The notes under the pieces: generated by a model
The model's database searches: none
Told to the model about the DNA's origin: nothing
Seen by the model: only the letters and a program-made list of their open reading frames with translations
Shown here: one piece after another, positions 28,357 through 36,226 of the stretch
Layout: every line of letters begins with the position of its first letter
Numbering within the stretch: the stretch's first letter is position 1
Assembly: GCA_029267635.1 (NCBI GenBank)
Contig: JAJUIK010000005.1
Location: 62,001 to 126,000, forward strand
Direction: 5' to 3'
Length of the DNA: 64,000 nucleotides
From: Moraxellaceae bacterium
GTDB lineage: Bacteria > Pseudomonadota > Gammaproteobacteria > Pseudomonadales > Moraxellaceae
Position numbers and translations under genes: made by a program

Positions 28357-29562
28357 ATGTTACAGACACAAACAGGTGGCTTACAAAAGAAGCTCACCAT
28401 CTTTTTATGTTTTCTTGTGGCCTTTTTTGAAGGTTTTGATTTGCAGGCACCGGGGATTGCCGCGAAAGGAATTGCTGCCACCTTTGGCTTGGATCAATTG
28501 CAAATGGGCTACGTCTTTAGTCTAGGAGTATTTGGTATGCTCTTCGGCGCCTTCTTTGGGGGGCGTGTTGCAGACTACCTAGGACAGAAAAAAGTCCTGA
28601 TGTTGGCGGTGGCAATTTTTGGTGTTTTTTTTAGTATTTCCGCGCTTGCCCCTAATCTTGAAGTTTTATATGTCGCGCGCTTCTTAACGGGTATAGGTTT
28701 GGGGGCTGCCATGCCGACGATGATTTCGGTCGTGGGGGATGAGGCAACCGAAGCTAATCGCGGCAAGTTAAACAGTCTGATGTACTGTGGTCTTCCGGTT
28801 GGTGCGATTTGTGTGGCAGGTTTAGGCATGTTTTTCCCACAGATTTCCTGGCACACCCTGTTTTTGATTGGTGGTTTGGCGCCGTTGCTGTTATTGCCCT
28901 TCATGGCTTTGATCTTAAAAGATAAGAAAAAGCAGCAACAGGCTGAAGTGCAGCCAGAAGCTGTGCCTGCAATGAGTGAAATTCTGTTTAAGAATAAAAA
29001 ATATGCACATACTCTGCCGCTATGGGTGAGCTTTTTCTTTACCTTAATGGTCAACTATATCCTGATCAGCTGGTTGCCGAACCTGCTCATGGAACAAGGC
29101 TTGGAAAAGAAACAAGCGTTTCTGGTGATGCTGGTATTCCAGGTGGGTGCAGTGATCGGAACCTTGGCCTTGGGTTACCTGCTTGATCGTCTTAAGTTGT
29201 GGCAAATGTCCATGATCATTTATTCTGGTTTATTGATCGCGGTATTTATTTTGTTCACTACAACTTCAGTTCCTTTGTTGATTTTTGCCGGAGTAATCGG
29301 TGGCATTTTCTCGACCGGCGGCCAATCGATTTTATATGGTATTTCTCCGATTTTTTACTCACCTGCAGGGAAAGTCACTGGCGTGGGCAGTGCCATCTCC
29401 CTGGGGCGTTTGGGCGCGATGACTGGTCCCTTGTTAACCGGTAAAATTTTGGCACTGGGATTGGGAACGACAGGTATTTTGATTGCAAGTGCACCTGGGA
29501 TTGTGCTTTCTGCGGTTGCAGTTACGGCCTTATCCCGTTACAAAGATGCCCAGAAGAAATAA
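28357..29562 (+). CDS. MFS transporter, aromatic acid/H+ symporter type (MhpT-like)
   Basis: 401 residues with about 12 membrane segments. The first reads FLVAFFEGFDLQAPGIAAKG, very like MhpT (3-hydroxyphenylpropionate transporter) and related aromatic-acid carriers. The loop 2-3 motif GGRVADYLGQKKVL and SLMYCGLPVGA also fit. Uptake of an aromatic or other organic acid by proton symport is inferred; there is no catabolic gene nearby to fix the substrate. The frame starts at 28318, but GGAGA at 28346-28350 sits six bases before the ATG at 28357. The 270 bases upstream hold no other gene. Confidence 0.82.
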   Translation: MLQTQTGGLQKKLTIFLCFLVAFFEGFDLQAPGIAAKGIAATFGLDQLQMGYVFSLGVFGMLFGAFFGGRVADYLGQKKVLMLAVAIFGVFFSISALAPNLEVLYVARFLTGIGLGAAMPTMISVVGDEATEANRGKLNSLMYCGLPVGAICVAGLGMFFPQISWHTLFLIGGLAPLLLLPFMALILKDKKKQQQAEVQPEAVPAMSEILFKNKKYAHTLPLWVSFFFTLMVNYILISWLPNLLMEQGLEKKQAFLVMLVFQVGAVIGTLALGYLLDRLKLWQMSMIIYSGLLIAVFILFTTTSVPLLIFAGVIGGIFSTGGQSILYGISPIFYSPAGKVTGVGSAISLGRLGAMTGPLLTGKILALGLGTTGILIASAPGIVLSAVAVTALSRYKDAQKK

Positions 29563-29685
29563 GTGTAATCCACTTTAAATCAAACTGCAGTTCAGGGTTA
29601 CCTGGACTGCTTTGTGCTTTTCCATATAAATAATTCACAATAAATCTTTAACACAAATAGCGTATTAAGCAGTAGATCTTCTGAT

Positions 29686-29714
29686 TTCTCATGTCGAAAT
29701 CATCACGCTATAGT
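29686..29714 (+). promoter_or_regulatory. Promoter of the small two-ORF transcript
   Basis: TTCTCA (29686-29691) and TATAGT (29709-29714) are separated by 17 bases. They lie 35 bases before a tiny ORF that has a strong ribosome-binding site. Confidence 0.5.
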
Positions 29715-29748
29715 GATTGCATGTTCAACTGATGGAGGAGAGAGCGCG

Positions 29749-29796
29749 ATGACGAAGAAAATGATTCGCTATAATCGCAATGACTTAGCATGCTAA
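29749..29796 (+). CDS. 15-codon ORF with strong ribosome-binding site
   Basis: It encodes MTKKMIRYNRNDLAC. GGAGGAG lies eight bases before the ATG, one of the strongest Shine-Dalgarno sites in the window. A promoter-like pair is upstream and a terminator is downstream at 29928. Its stop overlaps the start of a second ORF. It could be a leader peptide, a small protein, or the first part of a 46-residue protein split by a frameshift. I recognise no homologue. Confidence 0.45.
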   Translation: MTKKMIRYNRNDLAC

Positions 29797-29888
29797 AGCT
29801 GGACAAAGATTCAGCAAGAGAGGGTTGCAAGTTCACCCGATGCGTGGGGCTGAAAGGTGAATTTGTGCTGTCGTCCACACAACAATAA
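29790..29888 (+). CDS. 32-codon ORF coupled to the preceding tiny ORF
   Basis: The start ATG lies in the last codons of the preceding ORF (GCATGCTAA), so it can be reached by termination-reinitiation or a -1 shift. It encodes MLKLDKDSAREGCKF and continues to SSTQQ, with two cysteines four residues apart. Composition looks protein-like (no long AT-biased runs). The unit is closed by a good terminator 40 bases later. Function unknown. Confidence 0.42.
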   Translation: MLKLDKDSAREGCKFTRCVGLKGEFVLSSTQQ

Positions 29889-29927
29889 TAACAAGCTTAT
29901 TTTTGTAAAAATGATAATAATAAATCT

Positions 29928-29959
29928 AAGAGAGCTTTCGACCTGAAGCTCTCTTTTTT
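29928..29959. terminator. Bidirectional terminator before the WYL regulator
   Basis: AAGAGAGCTT pairs with AAGCTCTCTT around an eight-base loop and is followed by T6 on the plus strand. It ends the small two-ORF transcript and may also serve the convergent WYL gene. Confidence 0.88.
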
Positions 29960-30974
29960 ATTCAGGTTTTGCAGATGCATCTTCTGATTCATAGACGGCA
30001 TGTGCGACTTCATCTGGTCGAATTGAAATTATTTTCTTACCAAAGCTGCGCAACCACCAGACCAGTTGTGAAGTAAACGGTACGGTTGCAATCACTTCCA
30101 CCTGATTTTCCTTATAGGGCTGAATGATCTGATCTTTACTGAGCTGGCTTTCATAAAAATAGCTGGCATCCTGTTCGCTCATCAACAAGCGCAGTTCTAC
30201 ATTATGGGTCGGAATATTGAAATCGACCCTAAAGCCTAGCGCACCGGATTCAATGTATTCATCAATATTAAAATTGACCGGATGTAAGGCACGAGAATTG
30301 AGCACACTGGCAGATTTAAAACGATGCAGGGCAAAGGTCTGTACATCTGTTTTGTCATGACGGGTACAAATCAGATAAATAATGGCGCCTTTTTGTACAA
30401 GTCCCAGAGGATTGAGAATATAGCTTTTCTCTTCGCCCTGAACGCCACGTCCACGGTAAAGACACTCAATTTGCTTGTCCTGCAATAAACCTTCATAAAT
30501 CGCCTGTTGTGCCTGACGCTCTACAACCGGAGGAATTAAAGGCTGTGTCGCCGGGACAATACGCACACGATTGACCCATTGTCGTACATTGTTTTGTGTG
30601 GACAGACTGCGCCGTGCTAGATCAAACCATGGATTCATTTCTTCAATCAGGCTAGGCGGCAACAAATGTTTCAGATGTTCTTCAACCATCATGAACGTCA
30701 CTGCCTGTGAGCTGGTCATATGCGGCAAGCTTTGAATCGGGGCATCCGAACGCCAGCGCCAACCTTGCGGCACGGTTTTGTTGTTTTCGATCGGGAAACG
30801 CTGGGAAATCTGGTTGAGATCACGCTGGATGGTGCGCAAACTGATATCAATTCCTTCGCGTTGTAGGATGTCATGTAATTCACGCGTCCCCATCCATTTT
30901 CCAGTCGAGAGGCGGGAAAGGATTTGCCATTGGCGGTAAAGACCATTTGAGGTTTCTTTTTCTTGTGAAGACAT
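29958..30974 (-). CDS. WYL-domain transcriptional regulator (YafY family)
   Basis: 338 residues. The N-terminal winged helix-turn-helix is at about 12-70 (ILSRLSTGKWMGTRELHDIL). The WYL domain lies in the middle (YILNPLGLVQKGAIIYLICTR), and the C-terminal WCX extension ends LVWWLRSFGKKI. WYL domains bind nucleic acids or nucleotides, and such regulators often control DNA-damage or defence genes. No obvious target is next to it except the two-ORF transcript downstream and the possible small RNA upstream. Target unknown. Confidence 0.85.
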   Translation of the reverse strand: MSSQEKETSNGLYRQWQILSRLSTGKWMGTRELHDILQREGIDISLRTIQRDLNQISQRFPIENNKTVPQGWRWRSDAPIQSLPHMTSSQAVTFMMVEEHLKHLLPPSLIEEMNPWFDLARRSLSTQNNVRQWVNRVRIVPATQPLIPPVVERQAQQAIYEGLLQDKQIECLYRGRGVQGEEKSYILNPLGLVQKGAIIYLICTRHDKTDVQTFALHRFKSASVLNSRALHPVNFNIDEYIESGALGFRVDFNIPTHNVELRLLMSEQDASYFYESQLSKDQIIQPYKENQVEVIATVPFTSQLVWWLRSFGKKIISIRPDEVAHAVYESEDASAKPE

Positions 30975-31043
30975 AAAAGTATTAATCAGAGTTATAGGAA
31001 CTAAGGCGTGATTATCACATCACTGAAGGACAGCTAACACAAT

Positions 31044-31098
31044 AAAAAAACTTGCCGAGTTTGGCAAGAACAATCCGCTGCATAGATTTATATTCAGA
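31044..31098 (-). ncRNA. Possible small RNA or attenuated leader upstream of the WYL gene
   Basis: On the minus strand an extended -10 (TGC at 31113-31111, TATAAA at 31110-31105) is followed about 55 bases later by a hairpin. CTTGCC pairs with GGCAAG (31051-31068), followed by seven T. There is no ORF between them. The terminator is upstream of, not after, the WYL gene. The product would be either a short RNA or an attenuated leader. Inferred from sequence only; no -35 is evident. Confidence 0.4.
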
Positions 31099-31199
31099 CA
31101 CAAGTTTATAGCAAAACTATTGTTGTATTTTGAGACTAAATGGAAATAAATAAAAATACCTAAGTGCAAGTTTCGCGCTGCGAAAATAAGGGGTATGGG

Positions 31200-31934
31200 A
31201 TGACTTACTGTTGTGCGATGCGGTTAAAAGATGGATTGGTTTTTATCAGTGATACCCGTACCAATGCGGGTGTAGATCATATCTCGGTATTTCGTAAACT
31301 GTTCACCTTTGGAATAAAAGGGGATCGATTCTTTACCATTCAGACTTCGGGAAATTTAGCTACGACACAGGCTGTCATCGGTCACCTGGAAAATCATTTG
31401 ACTTTAAAACAAGAACCGAACTTGGATAGTGTAAATACGATGTTTGAGGTGGCAGAACTGCTCGGACAGACGCTAAAAAAAGTAATTGAAGACGTCACGA
31501 CGGATAAACAGGATCAGGTCAATTATTATTGTCATATCATTATTGGCGGGCAGATCCGCGGTGGAGAAATGCAACTTTACCATATCTATCCGCAAGGTAA
31601 TTTTATTTGTGCCACCAGCGATACCCCGTATTTTCAGATTGGAGAAAGTAAATATGGCAAGCCGATTCTGGATCGTGCCTTGACCTATACCATGTCCTTA
31701 GAAGAAGCTTTTCTGTGTTGTCTGATTTCGTTTGATTCGACTTTGCGTTCCAATGTATCGGTCGGGATGCCTTTGGATGCAGTCATTTATCAGAAAGATA
31801 GTCTGGAAGTGCCATGTAGCAAGCGAATCTATGAACAGGATGCCTATTTCCAAATCATCAGTCAGCAGTGGTCAGAAACTTTGCGCAAAGGACTGCAAGC
31901 CTTACCTAAACCGACCTCGGATTATTGCAAATAA
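31200..31934 (+). CDS. Anbu-type proteasome-like peptidase
   Basis: 244 residues from the ATG at 31200, preceded by AAGGGG. The protein starts MTYCCAMRLKDGLVF, so loss of Met exposes Thr2, the expected N-terminal nucleophile of an Ntn-hydrolase. ISDTRTNAGVDHISVFRKL is the hallmark of Anbu (COG3484), the bacterial proteasome/HslV relative. Lys in the FRKL segment fits the catalytic lysine. Known Anbu genes usually travel with an ATP-grasp, an alpha-E and a transglutaminase-like gene; none is adjacent here. The frame extends to 31164, but that would bury the nucleophile. Substrate unknown. Confidence 0.85.
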   Translation: MTYCCAMRLKDGLVFISDTRTNAGVDHISVFRKLFTFGIKGDRFFTIQTSGNLATTQAVIGHLENHLTLKQEPNLDSVNTMFEVAELLGQTLKKVIEDVTTDKQDQVNYYCHIIIGGQIRGGEMQLYHIYPQGNFICATSDTPYFQIGESKYGKPILDRALTYTMSLEEAFLCCLISFDSTLRSNVSVGMPLDAVIYQKDSLEVPCSKRIYEQDAYFQIISQQWSETLRKGLQALPKPTSDYCK

Positions 31935-31950
31935 TTTTTTCAGCTGTAAA

Positions 31951-31973
31951 AAAATCCCCGCAGAGGGGATTTT
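31951..31973. terminator. Bidirectional terminator between Anbu gene and alr
   Basis: AAAATCCCC pairs with GGGGATTTT around a five-base loop. The minus strand carries the longer T run, fitting alr termination. Confidence 0.82.
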
Positions 31974-31985
31974 GAGAGTACCTAC

Positions 31986-33056
31986 TTAAATCTGTTTACG
32001 TACAGGACGAGCACTCATCCGGCAGAGCAGCTCATAACCAATGGTGCCATTAGCTGTAGCCACTTCATCCACCAGACGGTTTTTCCCCCAAAGTTCTACC
32101 GTTGTACCGAGTTTGACGGTTAACCCAGTCACATCAATTGCGATCATGTCCATGCTAACACGGCCAATCATCGGTGTGAGCTGACCCTGAATGGCCACAA
32201 AGTTTGGCTGTACGTAGGCACGTGGATAACCATCACCATAACCAATCGAAACAATGGCGATGGTCATGTCGCGTTCTGCGGTAAAGGTGGAGCCATAACC
32301 CACCTGTTCACCAGGTTGAATCTGGTTCAAGGCAATAATTTCAGCAGTGAGGGTCATTACAGGTTTTAAATCCAGCGTATGCACATTTTGATCGGCAAAG
32401 GGGCTGGCACCGTAAAGCATAATCCCGGGACGGACAAAGTCGAAATGCAGTTCAGGCCATTTATAAATGGCAGCTGAATTGCAGCATGAGGCAAGGATCG
32501 GGGCACAGGCATTTTTCACCTGTAAAAATTGTGCCTTTTGCTGCTCGTTGAGCGGGTGATCCGCATCCGCATTGGCAAAGTGCATGGCCAAGACACAGGT
32601 AAAACCTTCTGCTTTAAGGGTATGAATGACATCAATGATTTCAGGCACTTTAAAGCCTAAACGGTTCATGCCACTGTTCAGTTTGACCCAGATTTTCAAA
32701 CCTTGAGTAATATAGGCATCTTTATGGGCGAGTAACCAGTCCAGTTGTTGCTGGTGATGTACGATACATTCAATATTTTGTGCAATGACAATTGGCATTT
32801 CATCAGCACTAAAAATCCCTTCAATCAGGGTAATTGGCTGTTGATAGCCTAAGTCACGGATTTCCAGGGCTTCTTGCAGACAGGCTACGCCAAAAGCATC
32901 TGAGTCGGCCAGGGCGGCCAGACAGTCTTTTACGCCATGACCATAGGCATTGGCTTTGACCATACTGACAATTTTAGCGTTTGGTGCAAGTTGTTTGACA
33001 CGTTGGAAATTATATTGCAGTGCTGCGCTGTCAATATAAATTGTTGCTTGACGCAC
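31986..33056 (-). CDS. alr: Alanine racemase
   Basis: 356 residues, PLP fold-type III. The lysine that binds PLP is Lys34 in SMVKANAYGHG, and the catalytic tyrosine is in VGYGSTFTAE. SIGYGDGYPR and GRVSMDMIAIDV are family motifs. It interconverts L- and D-alanine for peptidoglycan. The position next to dnaB is as in E. coli (dnaB-alr), so alr rather than dadX. About 208 bases separate it from dnaB with nothing evident inside. Confidence 0.95.
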   Translation of the reverse strand: MRQATIYIDSAALQYNFQRVKQLAPNAKIVSMVKANAYGHGVKDCLAALADSDAFGVACLQEALEIRDLGYQQPITLIEGIFSADEMPIVIAQNIECIVHHQQQLDWLLAHKDAYITQGLKIWVKLNSGMNRLGFKVPEIIDVIHTLKAEGFTCVLAMHFANADADHPLNEQQKAQFLQVKNACAPILASCCNSAAIYKWPELHFDFVRPGIMLYGASPFADQNVHTLDLKPVMTLTAEIIALNQIQPGEQVGYGSTFTAERDMTIAIVSIGYGDGYPRAYVQPNFVAIQGQLTPMIGRVSMDMIAIDVTGLTVKLGTTVELWGKNRLVDEVATANGTIGYELLCRMSARPVRKQI

Positions 33057-33264
33057 CCTGGAACTCCTCGGGGTAACTCAAAATGCTGCACGCGATTTGG
33101 GCGGAGATCACAGCATTAAAAAATAAAATGAGTAAAGCTCAAAATAGGTAGAGGCTTTGGCTCTGAATGAGCAGTATTGTAGACCTCTGAGTCAAAAATG
33201 CTATGCAGCATCTGTTATTCTCATTAAATCCTTTGTTTTATGGAAGATTTAAAACAAAAACGTT

Positions 33265-34713
33265 TTACTCGTCATCATCAAACTGGTTGTAATATTCCGG
33301 TGAGAGATTACTGAAACGGGTGTATTGGCCTTCAAAAGCCAGACGCACGGTACCAATCGGACCATTACGCTGTTTACCAATAATAATTTCGGCAGTGCCG
33401 GCTTCTTTCGATTCTTTGTTATAAACTTCATCCCGGTAAATAAACATGATCAAGTCGGCATCCTGCTCGATTGCACCGGATTCACGCAAATCCGACATCA
33501 CTGGACGTTTATTCGGACGGTTTTCTAAAGAACGGTTGAGCTGGGAAAGAGCGATCACCGGGCACTGCATTTCTTTGGCCAGTGCTTTTAAGCTGCGTGA
33601 AATTTCCGAAATCTCACCGACACGGTTATCGCCCATGCCTGGAACTTTCATCAGCTGCAAATAGTCGACCATAATACAGCCTAGCTTGCCGCCATGCTGC
33701 TTGGCAATCCGCCGTGCCCGTGCACGCAGTTCGGTCGGTGGCAGGGCAGAGGAGTCATCAATATATAAATGCTTTTCTTGTAGCTGTAAAATGGTACCTG
33801 TGACTTTGGACCATTCTTCACCATCGAGTTTACCGGAACGTAAATGTCCCTGATGCACTTTGCCGTAGGAAGAAATCAGACGCATGGCAATCGAGTCGGC
33901 TGGCATTTCCATGGAGTAGACCAGGGCCGGCAAGTCACAGTTAAATAGCACACTTTCCACTAAATTCATGGCAAAAGTGGTTTTACCCATTGAGGGACGT
34001 GCAGCGACAATAATTAAATCACCGGACTGCATGCCTGAAGTTTTATTGTCGAGTTCCAAAAAGCCGGTGGATAAACCGGTAATGTTACCGTCCAGTTGGG
34101 ATAGTTCATTCAGTTTGTCGAAGACATCAGCCACCACCGAGGTAATCGGTTTTGGGCCGGCATCTTTTTTATTGTTATTGTGCTGTTCAGCTAAAGAGAA
34201 AATATTGGTTTCAGCCAGATCCAGAATTTCACTCACACTGCGGCCTTTGGTGTCATAGGCGTTTTGCAAAATTTCCGTGCTGACTTTAATCATGTTGCGT
34301 AAGGTGGCGAATTCACGGATCTTGTTGGCATAGGTTTCTAGGTTATAGAAACTAGACGGAGAGTCTGCCATCAATTGCATTAAATATTCTTCACCGCCAA
34401 CGGCTTCGAGCAGGTTTTGCTTGATTAGCCAGTCATTGACCAGAACCGCATCATAAGGCGAGTTTTCCTGTGCCAGTTTTTCGATGGCGCGGAAAATATA
34501 TTTGTGCCGTGTTGCATAAAAATCGTTTTCTTTTAAAACATCACTGACCTGTTCAAAAGATTCCGCTACCGTCATCAGCGCAGCCAACACCGCCTGTTCA
34601 ATAGACAGGTTATGCGGAGGCGTGCGAAGTTCTTTGAGCTGACCTGAATCTGCAGATTTTTTATTGTCTGTATTGACCGAAGGAAATGGCGTAGTGACGC
34701 TTGCCTGAGACAT
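33265..34713 (-). CDS. dnaB: Replicative DNA helicase
   Basis: 482 residues. The N-terminal domain (PPHNLSIEQAVLAALM) contacts DnaG. The RecA-like domain has Walker A ARPSMGKTTFAMN, Walker B MVDYLQLM, and SDLRESGAIEQDADLIMF. It unwinds DNA at the replication fork. The start at 34713 follows a purine-rich AGGTCTCTTT stretch on the minus strand. The rplI-dnaB-alr order is conserved. Intein-free. Confidence 0.98.
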   Translation of the reverse strand: MSQASVTTPFPSVNTDNKKSADSGQLKELRTPPHNLSIEQAVLAALMTVAESFEQVSDVLKENDFYATRHKYIFRAIEKLAQENSPYDAVLVNDWLIKQNLLEAVGGEEYLMQLMADSPSSFYNLETYANKIREFATLRNMIKVSTEILQNAYDTKGRSVSEILDLAETNIFSLAEQHNNNKKDAGPKPITSVVADVFDKLNELSQLDGNITGLSTGFLELDNKTSGMQSGDLIIVAARPSMGKTTFAMNLVESVLFNCDLPALVYSMEMPADSIAMRLISSYGKVHQGHLRSGKLDGEEWSKVTGTILQLQEKHLYIDDSSALPPTELRARARRIAKQHGGKLGCIMVDYLQLMKVPGMGDNRVGEISEISRSLKALAKEMQCPVIALSQLNRSLENRPNKRPVMSDLRESGAIEQDADLIMFIYRDEVYNKESKEAGTAEIIIGKQRNGPIGTVRLAFEGQYTRFSNLSPEYYNQFDDDE

Positions 34714-34880
34714 AAAGAGACCTGTAGATATTCAGCAAAAAAGGAGAGTGAAGACGGAAAAATTTGTTCTCTATCTTAAAACAATTTTTTCTAAAATTAA
34801 GCCATTGGTTGATTGATTATTTCATACAATTTAGATGAGTTGATGAATAAAAAGAGGCCAATTCCTCCTATTTTTAGACA

Positions 34881-34912
34881 AAAAAAGAGCATGCAAAAGC
34901 ATGCCCTTTTTT
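34881..34912 (-). terminator. Terminator after rplI
   Basis: GAGCATGC pairs with GCATGCCC (one mismatch) around AAAA, with A6 and T6 on either side. It lies 11 bases beyond the rplI stop. Confidence 0.88.
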
Positions 34913-34923
34913 AAACTGCGAAA

Positions 34924-35370
34924 TTATTCAGCAACGATAGTTACTAGAACTTCAGCAGTTACATCGTGATGCAATTGAATCGCGATGTTGAATTCACCAG
35001 TGTTGCGAAGCGCACCATTTGGCAAACGAACTTCTGCACGGTCAACTTCAAGACCAGCATTTGTCAACGCGTCAGCGATGTCACGCGTACCGATTGAGCC
35101 GAATAGTTTACCTTCGTCACCCGCTTTCGCAGTGATCACGATGTTTACTTCGTTCAATTGGTCAGCACGTGCTTGAGCAGCAGCCAAGATATCAGCTTCT
35201 TGTTTCTCAAGTTCTGCACGACGAGCTTCAAAAGCAGCAGTGTTTGCTTCAGTCGCGGCAACTGCTTTACCTTGAGGGATAAGGAAGTTACGGCCGTAAC
35301 CAGCTTTCACTGAAACTTTATCGCCTAGTTTGCCAAGGTTTTTAATGCGTTGTAATAAGATAACGTCCAC
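34924..35370 (-). CDS. rplI: 50S ribosomal protein L9
   Basis: 148 residues. [19 protein letters not shown] and [14 protein letters not shown] are the L9 N-terminal domain signature. A long connecting helix (about 45-75) leads to the C-terminal domain. It binds 23S rRNA domain V near L1. Third gene of the rpsF-rpsR-rplI operon, eight bases after rpsR. Confidence 0.98.
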   Translation of the reverse strand: MDVILLQRIKNLGKLGDKVSVKAGYGRNFLIPQGKAVAATEANTAAFEARRAELEKQEADILAAAQARADQLNEVNIVITAKAGDEGKLFGSIGTRDIADALTNAGLEVDRAEVRLPNGALRNTGEFNIAIQLHHDVTAEVLVTIVAE

Positions 35371-35378
35371 AGATCACC

Positions 35379-35606
35379 TCACTTATGGTTGTCAGTGTAA
35401 GGGATCAAAGCCAAATAACGAGCTTGTTTAATCGCAAGCGCTAATTGACGTTGATAACGAGCCTTAGTACCAGTGATACGGCTAGGAACAATTTTGCCGT
35501 TTTCAGTGATGTACTGTTTTAAAGTGTCGATATCTTTGTAGTCGATGTACGCAACATTCTCAGCTGTAAAGCGGCAGAACTTGCGACGACGGTAAAAACG
35601 TGCCAT
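35379..35606 (-). CDS. rpsR: 30S ribosomal protein S18
   Basis: 75 residues, basic. [17 protein letters not shown] and [26 protein letters not shown] are the S18 sequence. It pairs with S6 on the platform of the small subunit. It begins 12 bases after rpsF; priB, which sits between them in E. coli, is absent. Confidence 0.98.
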   Translation of the reverse strand: MARFYRRRKFCRFTAENVAYIDYKDIDTLKQYITENGKIVPSRITGTKARYQRQLALAIKQARYLALIPYTDNHK

Positions 35607-35618
35607 TGATAGTTCTCC

Positions 35619-36005
35619 TTAAGCTTCAGCAGAATCTTGAGCGTGTTGTGCTTCTTCACGTTGAGCTTTACGCGCACGTTTTTCTTCAGCACTCTTAGCC
35701 AATAAAGATTCTTCAGTAATTGCGTTTTCACGACGGATGATCAAGTTACGAAGAATAGCATCGTTATAACGGAACAATTCTTCTAATTCATCAAGAGTCG
35801 TTTGACCACATTCAACGTTCATTAAAATGTAGTGCGCTTTGTGAATTTTGTTAATTGGGTAAGCCAATTGACGACGGCCCCAATCTTCTAAACGGTGAAT
35901 TTGACCTTCAGCTTCTTTGATGTGAGTGAGGTAACGTTCTACCATACCCACAACTTGATCGCTTTGATCTGGGTGTACCAGAAGTACGATTTCGTAGTGA
36001 CGCAT
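35619..36005 (-). CDS. rpsF: 30S ribosomal protein S6
   Basis: 128 residues. [18 protein letters not shown] and [22 protein letters not shown] are the S6 core. The C-terminal tail is long and rich in Ala, Glu, Arg and Lys, the site where RimK adds glutamates in E. coli. First gene of the rpsF-rpsR-rplI operon, with a structured leader and a good promoter upstream. Confidence 0.98.
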   Translation of the reverse strand: MRHYEIVLLVHPDQSDQVVGMVERYLTHIKEAEGQIHRLEDWGRRQLAYPINKIHKAHYILMNVECGQTTLDELEELFRYNDAILRNLIIRRENAITEESLLAKSAEEKRARKAQREEAQHAQDSAEA

Positions 36006-36011
36006 TGTCAG

Positions 36012-36058
36012 CTCCTTACGGTTTATGCAGCCTCTAAAATAGATTTAGAAGCAAGGAG
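36012..36058 (-). promoter_or_regulatory. Structured leader of rpsF, likely S6:S18-binding autoregulatory element
   Basis: In the minus-strand mRNA, CTCCTTGC pairs over eight positions with GTAAGGAG, which is the rpsF Shine-Dalgarno (plus 36012-36019). Between them an inner hairpin CTTCTAAA/TTTAGAGG forms, leaving an asymmetric bulge that ends in CC next to the G of the Shine-Dalgarno strand (CCG). Known S6:S18 elements have a CCG bulge and control this operon. The base pairing is seen directly; the protein binding is inferred. Confidence 0.6.
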
Positions 36059-36098
36059 TCACAACTCATATGAGTTGAGTCGCAAATTGCGAAGCTGA

Positions 36099-36127
36099 AT
36101 TATAGGGAATATTCAATCTGAAAACAA
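36099..36127 (-). promoter_or_regulatory. Promoter of the rpsF operon
   Basis: On the minus strand TTGTTT (36127-36122) and TATAAT (36104-36099) are 17 bases apart. A perfect 16-base palindrome (CAACTCATATGAGTTG, around 36062-36077) lies in the leader. Confidence 0.65.
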
Positions 36128-36226
36128 ATGCTTTTCCACTGGAAACGCAAAATGAGCTGAAATAAAGCAGAGTGAGTAGAAATGATCAGAGGACTGAGTG
36201 GCTATGTATCATAACCACCCATTCAC

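Noticed and set aside
29563-29940. Riboswitch upstream or downstream of the MFS gene
   Set aside because: No known aptamer pattern is visible, and the region reads better as a short coding unit with its own terminator.
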